Made by a program: the position numbers and the translations under genes. A stretch of DNA of 64,000 nt from an uncultured Prevotellaceae bacterium. GTDB taxonomy: Bacteria; Bacteroidota; Bacteroidia; Bacteroidales; Bacteroidaceae. Positions 1 to 8,891 of this stretch are shown here, in pieces (position 1 is the stretch's first letter; each line of letters begins with the position of its first letter). Location of the stretch: contig OMWC01000006.1 of the NCBI GenBank assembly GCA_900314655.1, positions 1-64,000 on the forward strand. The letters are read 5' to 3'. Under the pieces are notes generated by a model that was not told where the DNA came from, ran no database searches, and saw nothing but the letters and a program-made list of their open reading frames with translations.

Positions 1-378
1 CGTCGCTCCATTGCCATAGCATTCTCTTCGGCTTGCCCAAGAGTATGTTACGGCAATAAAAGGACAGCCCAATAACGAAGCAGTCTGCCGTGGGGATAAT
101 GGACGGACAATGAACCTATCGTAAGAAAAAGGAAATCGTTACCAAATGGAAACAGGTAACTAAAAGACATAAAATAGCCAAGGAAAAGGTAACAAAAACC
201 TATAAAAACGTTAAGTTTCTGCCCATTTCTTTGGTGGTAACAGAATAAATGATTATCTTTGCACACACTAAGAAGCGTTCTTTGGAAATGTGTATAACGA
301 GACAGAATATGTAATTCAGCTCGTTTCTAAATCGTTACCTAATTACCATCCAAATTGAGGTAACGAAATGATTTCTAA
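1..378. other. Gene-free left edge with GGTAAC inverted repeats
   Basis: I find no convincing gene here. The stretch is AT-rich and holds six copies of the hexamer GGTAAC or its complement GTTACC (138, 155, 188, 236, 334, 359). The last two sit in a 9-bp perfect inverted repeat, TCGTTACCT at 332-340 and AGGTAACGA at 358-366. The pair at 138/155 can also form a stem. A good promoter (230-261) points rightwards, but no intact gene follows. A 72-codon frame on the minus strand (48-266) has no recognisable features and I did not call it. Confidence 0.6.
230..261 (+). promoter_or_regulatory. Bacteroidota-type promoter upstream of the truncated BspA gene
   Basis: TTTG at 230-233, a 20-base spacer and TATCTTTG at 254-261 match the Bacteroidota primary-sigma pattern. 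Transcription would start near 268. The first sizeable reading frame downstream is the broken leucine-rich-repeat gene, so this may be its original promoter, with the signal-peptide region since lost. Confidence 0.6.
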
Positions 379-1248
379 AGAGTTGTAATTTTCCCCGTAA
401 CAACCATCGGAAGCTCTGCTTTCGGTGGTTGCAGCGGCCTGACCTCCGTAACCATCCCCAATTCCGTGACTTCCATCGGAGACTATGCTTTCTCTTATTG
501 CAGCGGCCTGACCTCCGTAACCATCGGGAGTTCCGTAAGAAGTATTGGACAGAAGGCTTTTGCAGACTGCGGCAAACTGGAGGAGGTGCATTGCTTTGCG
601 GAGAAAGTGCCCAGTACAAACACCGATACCTTTGAGAAATCCTATCCTGAGTATATGACACTCTATGTTCCTGCCGGGTCGCTGAACGACTATAAGACCA
701 CGGAGCCATGGAGCAAGTTCGGCACCATCAAGGCCATCAGCGGAACAGGGGAGGAACCCACGAAATGCGCCACGCCAACCATCAGCTATGCCGACAAGCG
801 GCTGTCATTCTCTTGCGAGACGGAAGGAGTGGAATACGTGAGCGAGATAAAAGATGCAGACATCAAGAAATACTACGATGCCACCATAGACCTCACGGCC
901 ACCTATGAAATCAGCGTGTATGTAACAAAGGCTGGCTATGAGAACTCCGACATAGCCACGGCAACACTGGTATGGACCGATGCCATCTTTACCGTTACCA
1001 CTCCCGAGACGCCCACTTCCGCCAAAGCCATCCGCGAGAGCATCCCCGTGCTGATCTCTGCCCAGAACGGTACCATTACCGTAAGGGGTGAACAAAACGG
1101 GCTCCCCTTGACCGTATATACCGCTGACGGCAAGATGTTAGGTTCTGCAGCCATCAAGGATGGTCAGGCCTCTATCTCCACCAACCTCCAGCGCGGAGAA
1201 ATAGCCATCGTGAAGGTTGGCTCAAAGAGCGTGAAGATTAAAATGTAA
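379..1248 (+). pseudogene. BspA-like leucine-rich-repeat surface protein, 5'-truncated
   Basis: The frame is open from the stop at 376 and already encodes leucine-rich-repeat units of the BspA/TpLRR kind ([16 protein letters not shown] and relatives) from about 400, upstream of the first usable start (GTG at 466). About three repeats remain. They are followed by the usual cap ([11 protein letters not shown]), a beta-rich linker and an 80-residue C-terminus ([15 protein letters not shown] to VKIKM) resembling a type IX secretion sorting domain. BspA proteins are surface adhesins. There is no signal peptide and the repeat block starts abruptly, so the 5' end appears to have been deleted. An alternative is a cytoplasmic fragment translated from GTG 466. 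Confidence 0.7.
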
Positions 1249-1266
1249 TCCAACCCCTCCTTAATC

Positions 1267-1327
1267 CTCCCGAGGGAGGGAATACAAAGATATGCACCTG
1301 GAGCAATGTCTTCGGGTGCATTTTTTC
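1267..1327 (+). terminator. Two hairpins ending the BspA fragment, the second a rho-independent terminator
   Basis: CCTCCC-GAGG-GAGG at 1267-1280 is one copy of the dispersed G/C-rich palindrome. It is followed by ATGCACC (1292-1298) pairing with GGTGCAT (1315-1321) and then a run of T residues (1321-1326), a standard intrinsic terminator. Confidence 0.7.
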
Positions 1328-1356
1328 TTTCCTTGCGGTCTTTTCGCCTGTGATTA

Positions 1357-1388
1357 TTTGGCGATTTGCGGGAAATGATGTAAATTTG
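1357..1388 (+). promoter_or_regulatory. Promoter of the 1416 secreted protein
   Basis: TTTG at 1357-1360, a 20-base spacer and TAAATTTG at 1381-1388 fit the Bacteroidota consensus. The start codon lies 28 bases downstream. Confidence 0.7.
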
Positions 1389-1415
1389 TGGCTGAAACTA
1401 AATCAATAACCAATT

Positions 1416-2330
1416 ATGAAAAAAATGAGGAAATTTGTCTTTGTACTGTTAGGCGTGCTGATTCCCACGCTGACAGCTAACTGTAGTAATAAGAAAAACG
1501 TGGAAAAGGCAGTGACCGCCGAAACTGCTGAGGTGGGCGAGACGAACGAAAGCGTGATCAAGGTGAGCATGCCGCCATTCAAGAAATTCGTGGAGGTGAG
1601 CGTGGAGGAATCGGCACTCTACAAGGAGACCGACACTAAAAGCCCGACCTTGGTGAGCTGGAGCGAGTCAGACTGTGAGAGTGACTTCTGTGAGATGATT
1701 TACCAGTGGTCTGACCAGCCCGGGAAAGAGGGGTTCGAACTGGATTCGGATATCAGAGTAGGAGAGGGGACGTTTTACCCCGTTTTGGATGAGGAGAAAG
1801 ATTTCTACAAGGTGGGCACGCTGAAAAGATGGTGCGAGATAGAAAGTGCCTACATTCCCAAAAACGAGGTGAAAATCGTGGAGACGGCTCCCATCAAGGC
1901 AGATGAACTTGAGCAGAACAAGGAATTGTTCTATGACAGATATCGCGTGCTGAGGGACGGAAAGTATAAGGGCGTGGTGCTTTGCGATGCGCTTAGCGAA
2001 CTCTCTGGTGAGACGCTGAGCGTGGGCGTATTGGTTGACGGTGTCCTTCTCACTCCCGTAGTTTACGAGATTGACACCTATCTGAACACTGAACAGCAGG
2101 AAAGCATCTATATCCGGGAGGATGAGGGCACGTTCAACCTCAGTTTCAACAAGAGCATGGTTGCTGCCGGCGAAGATGAATACGACCCGCGGCTCGACCT
2201 GAACAAACTCAGCGACAAGCAGATTGCTGAGATTGTGGAAACGGTCATCAAGAAGAAGCCTGAGCTGGTGAACTGCATGTATCTGTTCCCGTCTGTGGGC
2301 ACTGATAACTTCTATTACATTACAAAGTAA
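1416..2330 (+). CDS. Secreted or lipid-anchored protein of unknown function
   Basis: 304 residues. The N-terminus (MKKMRKFVFVLLGVLIPTLT) is a typical export signal ending at Cys23, preceded by Thr-Ala-Asn. Asn at -1 is unusual for a lipobox, so lipidation is likely but not certain. The mature part is rich in Glu, Asp and Lys, has no motif I recognise and no further membrane segment. The region around residues 60-140 has the acidic, aromatic character of small SH3-like beta domains seen in Bacteroidales lipoproteins, which is only an impression. It has its own promoter and is followed 24 bases later by the cupin gene, so the two may be co-transcribed. Function unknown. Confidence 0.75.
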   Translation: MKKMRKFVFVLLGVLIPTLTANCSNKKNVEKAVTAETAEVGETNESVIKVSMPPFKKFVEVSVEESALYKETDTKSPTLVSWSESDCESDFCEMIYQWSDQPGKEGFELDSDIRVGEGTFYPVLDEEKDFYKVGTLKRWCEIESAYIPKNEVKIVETAPIKADELEQNKELFYDRYRVLRDGKYKGVVLCDALSELSGETLSVGVLVDGVLLTPVVYEIDTYLNTEQQESIYIREDEGTFNLSFNKSMVAAGEDEYDPRLDLNKLSDKQIAEIVETVIKKKPELVNCMYLFPSVGTDNFYYITK

Positions 2331-2354
2331 GACTGTTTAATAAAAGGAAACATT

Positions 2355-2687
2355 ATGAAGATAGATTTTAAGAATATCGAGGAGAAGATTGTGCCTAACT
2401 TCAAAGGGGGTGAGGGGCGCTATATCATGAAGCAGTTTGCCGACGAGAAGGTGAAGATCATGTACGGTAAACTGGAGCCGGGCTGCTCCATCGGACTGCA
2501 CCGCCATGAGCTGAACTGTGAGATCATGTACATCCTCAGCGGACAGGCTACGTATGTATATGAGGGACAGGAGGAAATCGTGAATCCGGGTGAGGTGCAC
2601 TATAACCCGATGGATAAGGAGCATACGCTCATGAACAAGGGCAAGGAGGACCTGACGTTCTTTGCCGTCGTGGCGGAGCATCATTAA
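2355..2687 (+). CDS. Single-domain cupin protein
   Basis: 110 residues, a complete small cupin_2 beta-barrel with no signal peptide. The metal site is visible: His49, His51 and Glu56 in the first cupin motif and His90 in the second (HYNPMDKEHTLMNKG). Proteins of this size bind Fe, Mn, Ni or Zn and serve as small isomerases, epimerases or ligand sensors. The substrate cannot be told from the sequence. It lies just downstream of the 1416 gene and converges on the helicase gene. The spacer between them holds G/C-rich palindromes. Confidence 0.85.
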   Translation: MKIDFKNIEEKIVPNFKGGEGRYIMKQFADEKVKIMYGKLEPGCSIGLHRHELNCEIMYILSGQATYVYEGQEEIVNPGEVHYNPMDKEHTLMNKGKEDLTFFAVVAEHH

Positions 2688-2694
2688 GAGCCCA

Positions 2695-2764
2695 CCCTCT
2701 GTCCCTCCCGAAGGGAGGGAAGTGGCTCCTCCAACCTCCCCGAGGGGTGGCTTCTATTTGCGTT
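2695..2764. repeat. G/C-rich palindromic intergenic repeats
   Basis: Between two convergent genes lie CCCTCCCGAAGGGAGGG (near 2702-2718) and a second stem, CCTCCCC-GAGGGGTGG (near 2734-2750). They resemble the element at 1267-1280 and the G/C-rich blocks at 2771-2800 and 3803-3832 inside the helicase gene. As RNA they would form strong hairpins and may end both converging transcripts. Confidence 0.65.
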
Positions 2765-4534
2765 TCATTCTCCCATCCCTTCGGGAGGGGGTGGGGGTGG
2801 GCTTAATTTCTTCAGCCTTCTTTTGGGTTCGGGAGCATCGGGATAGAGCTCGAGGGCTTTGCGGTAGTTGTTGATGGCAGCCTCGCGCATGTCTTCCTGT
2901 TCACATTCCTTGCCTAAAAGAGTGTATTCGGCGGCCAGACGCTTGAGGAAATCCTCGCGTTTCTTCTTCTCTTCGTGGAGTCTTTGGATTTCTTCACGCT
3001 GGCGATTGATGATGTTCAGCTTGCGGCGGATGAGGCGCTTCACGTGAGGCTTCTCGATGTCGTAGCGGCTGTGGATGGCCAGGAAGAAATTGTTGAGGAA
3101 GGCATCCATGTCGCCACGGTTGAAGGCGCTGACGGCATCATGGTATTCCTTGTCGGCCTTGCTCTCGGTGAGGGCTGCATGGATGATGTTGCGGTCGTTG
3201 TAGTGGCGGGCAAAGTTGATGACTTCGGGTTTCACGAATACATCCTCGCGACGGATGGGCTGCCCGAGGGTGATGCCTTCCAGGGAACGGCAGCGTGAGA
3301 GGGCCACATAGGTCTGGCCGCCTGCAAATACGCCTCCGGTGAAATCAATCTTCACGCGATTGAAGGTGAGGCCTTGGCTCTTATGGACGGTGATGGCCCA
3401 TGCCAGGCGGATGGGGAACTGGATATAGGCACCGATTTCTTCCTCTTCTATCTTCTGCTCTTTCTCGTTGAAGGTGTAGCGCACATTGGCCCAGCGGGCT
3501 CGCTCCACTTCGTATTCATGTCCTTCCTCGGTGATTATCCAGATGACGCCTTCTTCCTCGTCGATGGCTTCCACGATGCCAAGCGTGCCGTTTACCCAGC
3601 GGTGGTCCATGTCGTTTTTGATGAAAATGACATGGGCTCCAGGCTTGATGTAGAGTTCCTTGGGGGTGGGGAGGCTACTCTCGGGGAAATCATCCGTGAT
3701 GGTGCCTTCAAACATGGTGGGCTCACCGGGAAGTGATTCCAGCTCACGTTCGTTGATGTAGTCAACGGTGTCGCGGCGAGTACTTAGGGTGATTTGGAGC
3801 CCTTCTCCAGTCCCTTCCGAGGGGAGGGGAGTTTTATCTACGCGGGCGTTGAGCATCTGTAGGTCTGGGGCGGAGACCTGGCTGGTGCGGATGTGGTCAA
3901 GGATGTTAATGAAGAGAGGATCGCTCTGACGATATACCTTTGTCAGTTCGATGCTGACTAACTGGAACTCGCTGAACACCTTGGCATCGAAGAAGAAGGA
4001 ACTGGGGTAGAAGGGCCGCAGCAACTGGCGGTCTTCCTCGCGCACCACGGGCTCCAGCTGATAGATGTCGCCCACGAGCAGGAGCTGCTTGCCGCCAAAG
4101 GGTTCGCGCATGTTGCGGCAATAGATGCGGAGTACTTTGTCGATGAAGTCGATGATGTCTGCACGTACCATCGAAATCTCATCGATGATGATGAGTTCCA
4201 GTTCGCGGAGAATCTTGCGCTTCTCTCCGTTGTATTTCAAGGTTTCTCGTATGTTGCGTCGGTTGTAGCGTGTGTCGTTGGGCAGCAGAGGGTGGAATGG
4301 CAGTTTGAAGAATGAATGGAGGGTGCTTCCTCCGGCATTGATGGCTGCTATGCCCGTTGGGGCGAGTACCACGTGTTTTTTCTTGGTGTGGCTGCAGATA
4401 TAACGCAGAAAAGTAGATTTACCCGTCCCTGCCTTTCCGGTGAGGAAGAGCGAGCGACGGGTGTATTGTATAATCTGGAGTGCCTGTTGCAACTCCGCAT
4501 TATCCAGATCTATTTGTTCTATGTCTTTTGCCAA
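2765..4534 (-). CDS. Pif1/RecD-like AAA helicase
   Basis: 589 residues, cytoplasmic. Walker A is GKAGTGKST (33-41) and Walker B is IIIDEIS (115-121). A GDIYQLEPV segment (155-163) and the C-terminal VHKSQGLTFNRV and YVALSRC motifs are the superfamily 1B signature of Pif1/RecD-type 5'-3' DNA helicases. The last 100 residues carry a basic coiled coil and a TPR-like helix pair (YRKALELYPDAPEP). Two short stretches, residues 235-247 and the extreme C-terminus (SPPPPPPEGMGE), are encoded by copies of the G/C-rich palindrome found in nearby spacers and are probably not part of the ancestral protein. The start lies 3 bases after the PBP1A stop, so the two genes are co-transcribed and probably translationally coupled. 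Confidence 0.85.
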   Translation of the reverse strand: MAKDIEQIDLDNAELQQALQIIQYTRRSLFLTGKAGTGKSTFLRYICSHTKKKHVVLAPTGIAAINAGGSTLHSFFKLPFHPLLPNDTRYNRRNIRETLKYNGEKRKILRELELIIIDEISMVRADIIDFIDKVLRIYCRNMREPFGGKQLLLVGDIYQLEPVVREEDRQLLRPFYPSSFFFDAKVFSEFQLVSIELTKVYRQSDPLFINILDHIRTSQVSAPDLQMLNARVDKTPLPSEGTGEGLQITLSTRRDTVDYINERELESLPGEPTMFEGTITDDFPESSLPTPKELYIKPGAHVIFIKNDMDHRWVNGTLGIVEAIDEEEGVIWIITEEGHEYEVERARWANVRYTFNEKEQKIEEEEIGAYIQFPIRLAWAITVHKSQGLTFNRVKIDFTGGVFAGGQTYVALSRCRSLEGITLGQPIRREDVFVKPEVINFARHYNDRNIIHAALTESKADKEYHDAVSAFNRGDMDAFLNNFFLAIHSRYDIEKPHVKRLIRRKLNIINRQREEIQRLHEEKKKREDFLKRLAAEYTLLGKECEQEDMREAAINNYRKALELYPDAPEPKRRLKKLSPPPPPPEGMGE

Positions 4535-4537
4535 GTC

Positions 4538-7066
4538 TTAAATGTCATCGAAGGTTACCACTTCCTCATGGGGATTCTGCGTGGACTTGTTCACCTTGTG
4601 TTCGTCGTTAGGCATCTGAACCTCATTGGGATCTAAAGGTTCTGCCTTGGAGTTGATGGGGTTGCCGTCTTCGTCGAAGAGGATTTCCTCATCCGGCATG
4701 ACGTCGAGGCTGTCGGTTCCCATGGTGTCGCGACGTTGCTCATAATAGCTGTTGCACTCGTACATGTCGTTGGTGATGTCATTATCGGCAGGCTTCTCAA
4801 AACGTCCGTGATACTGCTTGAAGTCGGGATCGTTCATCAGGGACTCCAGGAAATAGCCACAGATGGGGAGGGCTGTCTTGGAACCTTGTCCGAGAGCACC
4901 CGTACGGAAATGGATGCAACGGTATTCGCCGCCAACCCAGGCTCCGCATACAATCTTCGGACTGATACACATGAACCATGCATCGGAGTGGTTGTTTGAG
5001 GTTCCGGTCTTGCCGCCGAAGTCAGTATCCAATGCGGCACGTATGCCCACCCAATGATTGAGGCTCATGGAGGTGGCTCCAGGCTCACGGAGACCGCCCA
5101 TCATCATCTTCTGCATGAGATAGGCACTCTTCACGGGAATGACCTGCTTTTCGGTCTTGGGAGCCTTATATACCTCGCGGCCATCCTTATCGACGATCCT
5201 GGTTACCAGTACGGGATCGACATGCTTGCCCTGATAGGCTACACAACTGTAGGCATCGGCCAGTTCGAGCAGGTTCACGTCACTTGCGCCCAGGGCCAAT
5301 GAAGGCTCTTCCTCAAGCGGACTCTTGATACCCATATCATGGGCTGTGGCAGCGATGTTGCGGATGCCCATTTCCTGACCTAACCTGACGGCTACGGAAT
5401 TGATACTCTGGGCAAAAGCTGCCTTCAGAGGAACGGAGTCACCCGAGAAACGGCCATTGGCATTGGTGGGGCGCCAGATGGTGGTCTCGTGCTTCTTCTT
5501 GTCATATACTTCCATCTGGATGTATTCATCGCGCCGTTTGTCGCAAGGAGTGAGTCCCTGGTTCATGGCCTCGGTATAGACGAAGAGTTTAAAGGTGGAG
5601 CCTGGCTGGCGCATGGCCGTCACCTTGTCGTATTTCCAGGAGTTGAAGTTCACATCGCCCACCCAAGCCTTCACATGGCCCGTCTGGGGCTCCATGGCCA
5701 CGAATCCGCAATGCATGAATCGCACCATGTAGCGGATACTGTCCATGGTTGACATTTCTTCCTCGATTTCGCCCTTCTCATAGTCGAAGAGTTTCACTTT
5801 GTGGGGCTGATTCAGGTGGTATTCAATGGAGTCGGGGCTGTTGGGGAACTTGCGCAGGAGACGCTTATAGACGGGGAGTTTGCGGGCGATGCCCTCAATG
5901 AATCCTTGAATCTCCACATGGTTCTCATCCTGCCAGGGATTTTGTGAACCCCAGTGGGCCTTGAAGTTCTGCTGCACGATTTTCATCTGCTTTAAGGCAG
6001 CCTCCTCGGCATATTTCTGCATGCGAGTGTCGATGGTGGTATAAATCTTCAGACCGCTCGTGTAGAGGTCGTAGCCGTTATCCTTGCACCATTCTTTCAA
6101 ATGGTCTGCCACTGCCTCGCGGAAGTATTGGGCCTGTCCGTCGTAGTTGCTCTCCACGCTATAGTCGAGTTTGATGGGTATTTTCTTCAGCCGGTCAAAC
6201 TCTTCTTGGGTGAGGTCTCCGTGAATGAGCATGTTGTTCATTACCACATTACGGCGCTTGATGGAATTCTCAGGGTGGGAGATAGGGTTATAGAACGTGG
6301 TTGCCTTCAGCATACCCACGAGTACGGCTGCCTGTTCGGTGGTGAGTCGTTTGGGAGTGGTGTCGAAATAGGTCTTGCAAGCCGTCTTGATGCCGTATGC
6401 ATTGCTTCCGAAGTCAACGGTATTTGCATACATCGTGAGTATCTCGTTCTTGTCGAATACCATTTCAAGTTTGGTGGCGATGATCCACTCCTTGGTCTTC
6501 ATGATAAGCATTTTCACGCCGGGAATCTTGCCGAGCAGGCCTGTGGAATACTGGGTGCGCACGCGGAACATGTTCTTGGCCAACTGCTGGGTTATCGTGC
6601 TGGCTCCGCGGGCATCCTTGTTGACAAGAGCGTCCTTGGCTGCTCCGAAGAGGCCGATGGGGTCAACGCCCTTGTGCTTGTAGAAGCGTTCGTCCTCCGT
6701 GTCAATCAAAGCTTTCCAGAAAGCGGGATTCACCTCTTCATACTTCACCGGCGTGCGGTTTTCAGAGAAGAACTTGCCGATGAGTTTGCCATCAGCAGAA
6801 TAGAGTTCGGAGGCCTCTGCCGTCTGCGGGTCACGGATGCCGGAGAAGAAACCTGGCGATTTGCCGAAGAGCCAGAGGAAGTTGATGTCAACCGCTCCCA
6901 GGTACAGGAAGAAGAATACAATGAAAGAGATCAAACCAACAATGGCCTTTGTGTACCATGCACGGCCCTTGTAGAGCCCTACGTACCAGCGGCAAAAGCC
7001 TTTCAACTTACGCCAGCACCAAATGATTGGCGCAAAGATGCGTGCTATTTTAGAGTTTTGGAGCAT
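4538..7066 (-). CDS. Penicillin-binding protein 1A, bifunctional transglycosylase/transpeptidase
   Basis: 842 residues: a short cytoplasmic head, one membrane segment (about 41-60), a glycosyltransferase-51 domain with the catalytic glutamate in TEDERFY (Glu124) and GASTITQQLAKN (154-165), then a penicillin-binding transpeptidase with Ser490-Thr-Phe-Lys493, Ser554-Ile-Asn556 and Lys686-Thr-Gly688. It polymerises lipid II into glycan strands and cross-links the peptides in the periplasm. The acidic C-terminal tail after residue 770 is low in complexity. It has its own promoter at 7111-7142, so it can be expressed apart from the lpx genes upstream, and runs straight into the helicase gene. The fold class is clear. 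The name mrcA/ponA is by similarity. Confidence 0.95.
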   Translation of the reverse strand: MLQNSKIARIFAPIIWCWRKLKGFCRWYVGLYKGRAWYTKAIVGLISFIVFFFLYLGAVDINFLWLFGKSPGFFSGIRDPQTAEASELYSADGKLIGKFFSENRTPVKYEEVNPAFWKALIDTEDERFYKHKGVDPIGLFGAAKDALVNKDARGASTITQQLAKNMFRVRTQYSTGLLGKIPGVKMLIMKTKEWIIATKLEMVFDKNEILTMYANTVDFGSNAYGIKTACKTYFDTTPKRLTTEQAAVLVGMLKATTFYNPISHPENSIKRRNVVMNNMLIHGDLTQEEFDRLKKIPIKLDYSVESNYDGQAQYFREAVADHLKEWCKDNGYDLYTSGLKIYTTIDTRMQKYAEEAALKQMKIVQQNFKAHWGSQNPWQDENHVEIQGFIEGIARKLPVYKRLLRKFPNSPDSIEYHLNQPHKVKLFDYEKGEIEEEMSTMDSIRYMVRFMHCGFVAMEPQTGHVKAWVGDVNFNSWKYDKVTAMRQPGSTFKLFVYTEAMNQGLTPCDKRRDEYIQMEVYDKKKHETTIWRPTNANGRFSGDSVPLKAAFAQSINSVAVRLGQEMGIRNIAATAHDMGIKSPLEEEPSLALGASDVNLLELADAYSCVAYQGKHVDPVLVTRIVDKDGREVYKAPKTEKQVIPVKSAYLMQKMMMGGLREPGATSMSLNHWVGIRAALDTDFGGKTGTSNNHSDAWFMCISPKIVCGAWVGGEYRCIHFRTGALGQGSKTALPICGYFLESLMNDPDFKQYHGRFEKPADNDITNDMYECNSYYEQRRDTMGTDSLDVMPDEEILFDEDGNPINSKAEPLDPNEVQMPNDEHKVNKSTQNPHEEVVTFDDI

Positions 7067-7110
7067 ATCGTTTTTCTATTTTTACAGATCAAGTGAGTTG
7101 AACCAGAGGA

Positions 7111-7142
7111 CAAAGGTAGCTGAAAAAAACTATCCGTGCAAA
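7111..7142 (-). promoter_or_regulatory. Promoter of the PBP1A gene
   Basis: On the minus strand TTTG (7142-7139), a 20-base spacer and TACCTTTG (7118-7111) match the Bacteroidota consensus. The PBP1A start follows 44 bases downstream. Confidence 0.75.
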
Positions 7143-7152
7143 GATTCATTAT

Positions 7153-8061
7153 TTATTTTGGTTTATTTAAATTCTCTTCAATGTAGTGAATGATTCCGTC
7201 TGCTTCATCAGGATGAAACCAGCGTATCTCGGGGTCACGCTTGAACCAGGTGAGTTGCTTTCGCATATAGCGGCGAGTGTTGCCCTTCATCCGCTCCACG
7301 GCTTCCTCCAAGGTCCAGGTTCCGTCGAGGTAATTGAACAGTTCCTTGTAACCTACTGTGTTAAGGGAGTTTAAGTGTCGTTTTGGATACATATTCTTTA
7401 CCTCTTCCAATAGCCCTTGGCACATCATTTCATCCACCCGCTGGTTGATGCGTTGGTAGAGTTCCTCGCGGTCGCGATTGAGTCCGATTTTGAGTATTCG
7501 GAAGGGTCTGTCTTTCTTTTCACCCACACGGAAGGATGTATAGGTCTTGCCGGTTTGATGGCAGATTTCCAAGGCATGAATCACGCGTCGGTAATTCTTC
7601 TTGTCCACGATGGCATAATGCTCAGGGTCAAGCTTGCGGAGTTCTTCTACCAAGGCGTCAAGCCCTTCCTCTGCGTATCGGCGCTTCATCTCCGTGCGTA
7701 TGTCTTCGCGAATGGTAGGGATGTCGTCAATACCATTACATACTGCATCAATATACATCATGGAACCGCCCGTCATCAGCGCACACTCGTCTTGTAGCAA
7801 GAGTTGGTTGATAAGTTTGACGGCATCCTCCTCATACATGGAGGCGCTGTAGTAGTCGTCTATGCTATGAGTTCCCACGAAATAATGCTTCACCCGCCGT
7901 TGTTGTTCCTCCGTGGGAGCGGCAGTGCCAATGGGAATCTCCCGGAAAATCTGGCGCGAGTCGGCATTAATAATAGGTATATGAAAATACTCAGCCACAC
8001 GGAGGCAGAGTTCGGTCTTGCCTACGCCCGTGGGGCCGAGTATCACTATCAGGGTCTTCAA
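7153..8061 (-). CDS. miaA: tRNA dimethylallyltransferase
   Basis: 302 residues, normal for MiaA. It transfers dimethylallyl from DMAPP to N6 of A37 in tRNAs that read UNN codons. The P-loop GPTGVGKTE is at 9-17, and the [14 protein letters not shown] block that binds tRNA and substrate follows at about 34-47. The C-terminal part has the conserved LNTVGYKEL. The gene follows lpxA after a 38-base spacer made of GTCAATG repeats and is probably read with the lpx genes. Confidence 0.95.
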   Translation of the reverse strand: MKTLIVILGPTGVGKTELCLRVAEYFHIPIINADSRQIFREIPIGTAAPTEEQQRRVKHYFVGTHSIDDYYSASMYEEDAVKLINQLLLQDECALMTGGSMMYIDAVCNGIDDIPTIREDIRTEMKRRYAEEGLDALVEELRKLDPEHYAIVDKKNYRRVIHALEICHQTGKTYTSFRVGEKKDRPFRILKIGLNRDREELYQRINQRVDEMMCQGLLEEVKNMYPKRHLNSLNTVGYKELFNYLDGTWTLEEAVERMKGNTRRYMRKQLTWFKRDPEIRWFHPDEADGIIHYIEENLNKPK

Positions 8062-8065
8062 AGTC

Positions 8066-8099
8066 TAATTGTCAATAGTCAATGGTCAATGGTCAATGC
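8066..8099. repeat. Short tandem repeat GTCAATG
   Basis: About four imperfect 7-base units (GTCAATA, GTCAATG, GTCAATG, GTCAATG) fill the spacer between lpxA and miaA. Low-complexity spacers of this kind recur at 60503-60530 and 63407-63430. No function is evident. Confidence 0.6.
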
Positions 8100-8873
8100 T
8101 CAGCGGATGATGCCTCGCTTGGAATTCTCCACGAAGTCGATGATGTACTGGATCTCGGGAGTGATCTCCATGTTCTTGCGGATTTCCTCAATGCCTTCCT
8201 TCAGCACGCCCTTAGAATAGAGCAGGCGATAGGCCTCGTGGATGCTCTGGATGGTCTCGTTGCTGAAGCCGCGGCGGCGCAGACCCACCAGGTTGATGCC
8301 CGAGAAGCGGATGGGCTCCTTGCCGGCAATCACGTAGGGAGGAATGTCCTGACTGGTGCGGCTTCCGCCTTGGAACATGATGTAGCCTCCCACGTGGCAG
8401 AACTGATGGAACAGGCAGGTGGCCGAGATGATAGCATTGTCGTCAACGATTACTTCGCCGGCAAACTTTGTTGAGTTGCCGATAATACAACCGTTGCCGA
8501 TTACACAGTCGTGACCGATATGCATATTCTCCATCAGCAGGTTATTGTTGCCTACGACGGTCTTTCCTTTGGAAGCCGTGCCACGGCTGATGGTCACATT
8601 TTCGCGAATCGAGTTGTTGTCGCCAATCTCTGCCGTGGTGTCCTCTCCGCGGAACTTCAGGTCCTGCGGCTTGGTGGCGATGGAGGCTCCCGGGAAGATC
8701 TCGTTGTTGGAACCCAGGCGGGTGCCGTAGTTGAGTGTCACCGAATTCTGGAACACATTGTTGTCACCAATCACCACATTGCGGTCGATGTAGCAGAACG
8801 GACCGATGATGTTGTTGTCACCTAAGACGGCCTCAGGATGAACAAAGGCCATTGGGCTGATTTGATTTGCCAT
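8100..8873 (-). CDS. lpxA: Acyl-ACP--UDP-N-acetylglucosamine O-acyltransferase
   Basis: 257 residues of left-handed beta-helix hexapeptide repeats (for example VIGDNN, VVGNNN). This is the first lipid A step, 3-O-acylation of UDP-GlcNAc. The catalytic histidine sits in MHIGHDCVIGN (His121). The helical C-terminal domain begins near residue 190. It follows lpxC-fabZ by 18 bases. The gene order lpxD, lpxC-fabZ, lpxA is the usual Bacteroidales arrangement. Confidence 0.95.
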   Translation of the reverse strand: MANQISPMAFVHPEAVLGDNNIIGPFCYIDRNVVIGDNNVFQNSVTLNYGTRLGSNNEIFPGASIATKPQDLKFRGEDTTAEIGDNNSIRENVTISRGTASKGKTVVGNNNLLMENMHIGHDCVIGNGCIIGNSTKFAGEVIVDDNAIISATCLFHQFCHVGGYIMFQGGSRTSQDIPPYVIAGKEPIRFSGINLVGLRRRGFSNETIQSIHEAYRLLYSKGVLKEGIEEIRKNMEITPEIQYIIDFVENSKRGIIR

Positions 8874-8891
8874 GTCGTGGTTTTTAGGATT

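Noticed and set aside
48..266. 72-codon frame on the minus strand at the left edge
   Set aside because: No signal, motif or neighbour support. It begins inside the promoter boxes of the plus strand and is rich in Phe/Tyr/Leu as expected for AT-rich spacer.
6101..7096. 331-codon frame on the plus strand
   Set aside because: Fully antisense to the PBP1A gene, which has all catalytic motifs. The frame is a by-product of its codon use.
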